DNA from: Dysgonamonadaceae bacterium
GTDB taxonomy: Bacteria > Bacteroidota > Bacteroidia > Bacteroidales > Azobacteroidaceae
Assembly: GCA_031267385.1 (NCBI GenBank)
Contig: JAIRZF010000221.1
Coordinates: forward strand, 1-44,932
Reading direction: 5' to 3'
Length of the DNA: 44,932 bases
Position 1 is the first letter of the stretch. Every line of letters begins with the position of its first letter. The position numbers and the translations under genes were made by a program. Below the pieces are notes generated by a model. That model was not told where the DNA came from. It saw only the letters and a list, made by a program, of their open reading frames with translations, and did not search any database. This document shows positions 44,539 to 44,932 of this stretch, piece after piece.

Positions 44539-44932
44539 CGCAATATCGGCTTCCTTTTTATAAGACGCTTCTTTACGAATCTGCATTTGTCTTAAGACAA
44601 TTTCCATAGCATAAAATACGATAGTATACATGTAATTTTTTGTCATATATGCTTTTTGAAAAATAAGAATGCATAATATAACAATAATGAGCAATTTACA
44701 TTAATTTCAATATACACAAAAAAATATGAAATAAACATCATTTATTCAAAACTTAATATTACATTTGTACAGTTGTTTAAGATGATATCTAACCCTTTTA
44801 ACAAAACCATGAAAAATTTTGTGATATTTTTTTAACATGGATTAATTATTAATACGTCCATTTGAATTGATTTTGATTAAATAGTGTATTGACGTTAAGT
44901 ATTAACTTCAATCATGAACCCGTTCTCTTGCG
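44539..44932. other. AT-rich region with no convincing gene
   Basis: No complete gene is seen. On the minus strand, 44646-44539 reads as a plausible protein start (MTKNYMYTIVFYAMEIV, then [19 protein letters not shown]), but the frame then runs on into antisense tsaE. On the plus strand a promoter-like -7 box lies at 44760-44767, an 8-codon frame (MKNFVIFF) at 44809-44835, and an ATG at 44914 (MNPFSC) that could begin a gene beyond the window. Confidence 0.5.
44760..44767 (+). promoter_or_regulatory. -7-like element near the window end
   Basis: TACATTTG, an exact TAnnTTTG match. No clear -33 element. It may serve a gene that begins after 44900. Confidence 0.45.

Noticed and set aside
44068-44694. 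208-codon minus-strand gene over tsaE
   Set aside because: Most of it is the antisense shadow of tsaE, with Phe/Ser/Arg-rich composition. Only the first part outside tsaE looks coding-like and is reported separately.

Overview
The window is chromosomal DNA from a Bacteroidota member, most likely a Bacteroidales of the Dysgonomonadaceae/Tannerellaceae/Porphyromonadaceae type; I cannot name a genus. The evidence is a SusC/SusD pair with an ECF sigma factor and FecR-type anti-sigma factor, type IX secretion (T9SS) components (a sorting-domain cargo end, a PorE-like protein, GldH), many lipoproteins, and promoters of the Bacteroidota form TTTG-N19..20-TAnnTTTG. Coding density is ordinary, but several intergenic gaps are filled with unusual short-period inverted repeat arrays.

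Layout. 1-459 is the 3' end of a T9SS cargo gene, followed by a decamer-repeat region (461-864) holding a terminator, then tRNA-Lys(TTT) on the minus strand. 1176-6632 is a housekeeping block: dacB (+) faces gldH-ricT-holB-metF (-), with two period-7 inverted arrays on either side of holB. 6703-10185 (+) is ilvE, a Tat-signal aldo/keto reductase with two 4Fe-4S motifs, a DUF6599-like secreted protein and an orphan amidohydrolase-like N-terminal domain. 10259-23718 (-) is a complete polysaccharide utilization locus (PUL): ECF sigma, FecR anti-sigma, SusC with an STN domain, SusD, a beta-helix lipoprotein, a BACON lipoprotein and a 1297-residue fusion of an FAD oxidoreductase with a sialate-O-acetylesterase-type esterase. 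23719-24249 is a gene-free collage of 21-bp repeats and palindromes. 24250-26546 (-) is a DUF2089 regulator, a Yip1-like membrane protein and an alpha/beta hydrolase, apparently one operon. 26847-32689 holds proB, apbE, guaA, a DUF1080 lipoprotein, a 28-residue lipoprotein and gapA. A second decamer array follows gapA (32713-32996). 33073-37761 (+) is porE, a mannose-1-phosphate guanylyltransferase, a SIS-domain isomerase and a PfkB kinase. 37766-44538 holds a Na/Pi cotransporter, a PMCA-type calcium ATPase, a DKNYY-repeat lipoprotein, a DUF1508 protein and tsaE. The last 394 bases contain no convincing complete gene.

How the parts work together. In the PUL the sigma/FecR pair probably senses glycan import through the STN domain of SusC and switches on the operon. 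The beta-helix protein and the esterase half of the fusion probably process an acetylated polysaccharide, while the FAD half suggests an oxidative step. The gene content outside the PUL is core metabolism, envelope and transport. The most unusual material is non-coding: three unrelated short-repeat families (periods 10, 7 and 21), each with an inverted counterpart, in the intergenic spaces. A perfect 19-bp inverted repeat overlapping the proB promoter is the clearest new regulatory candidate.
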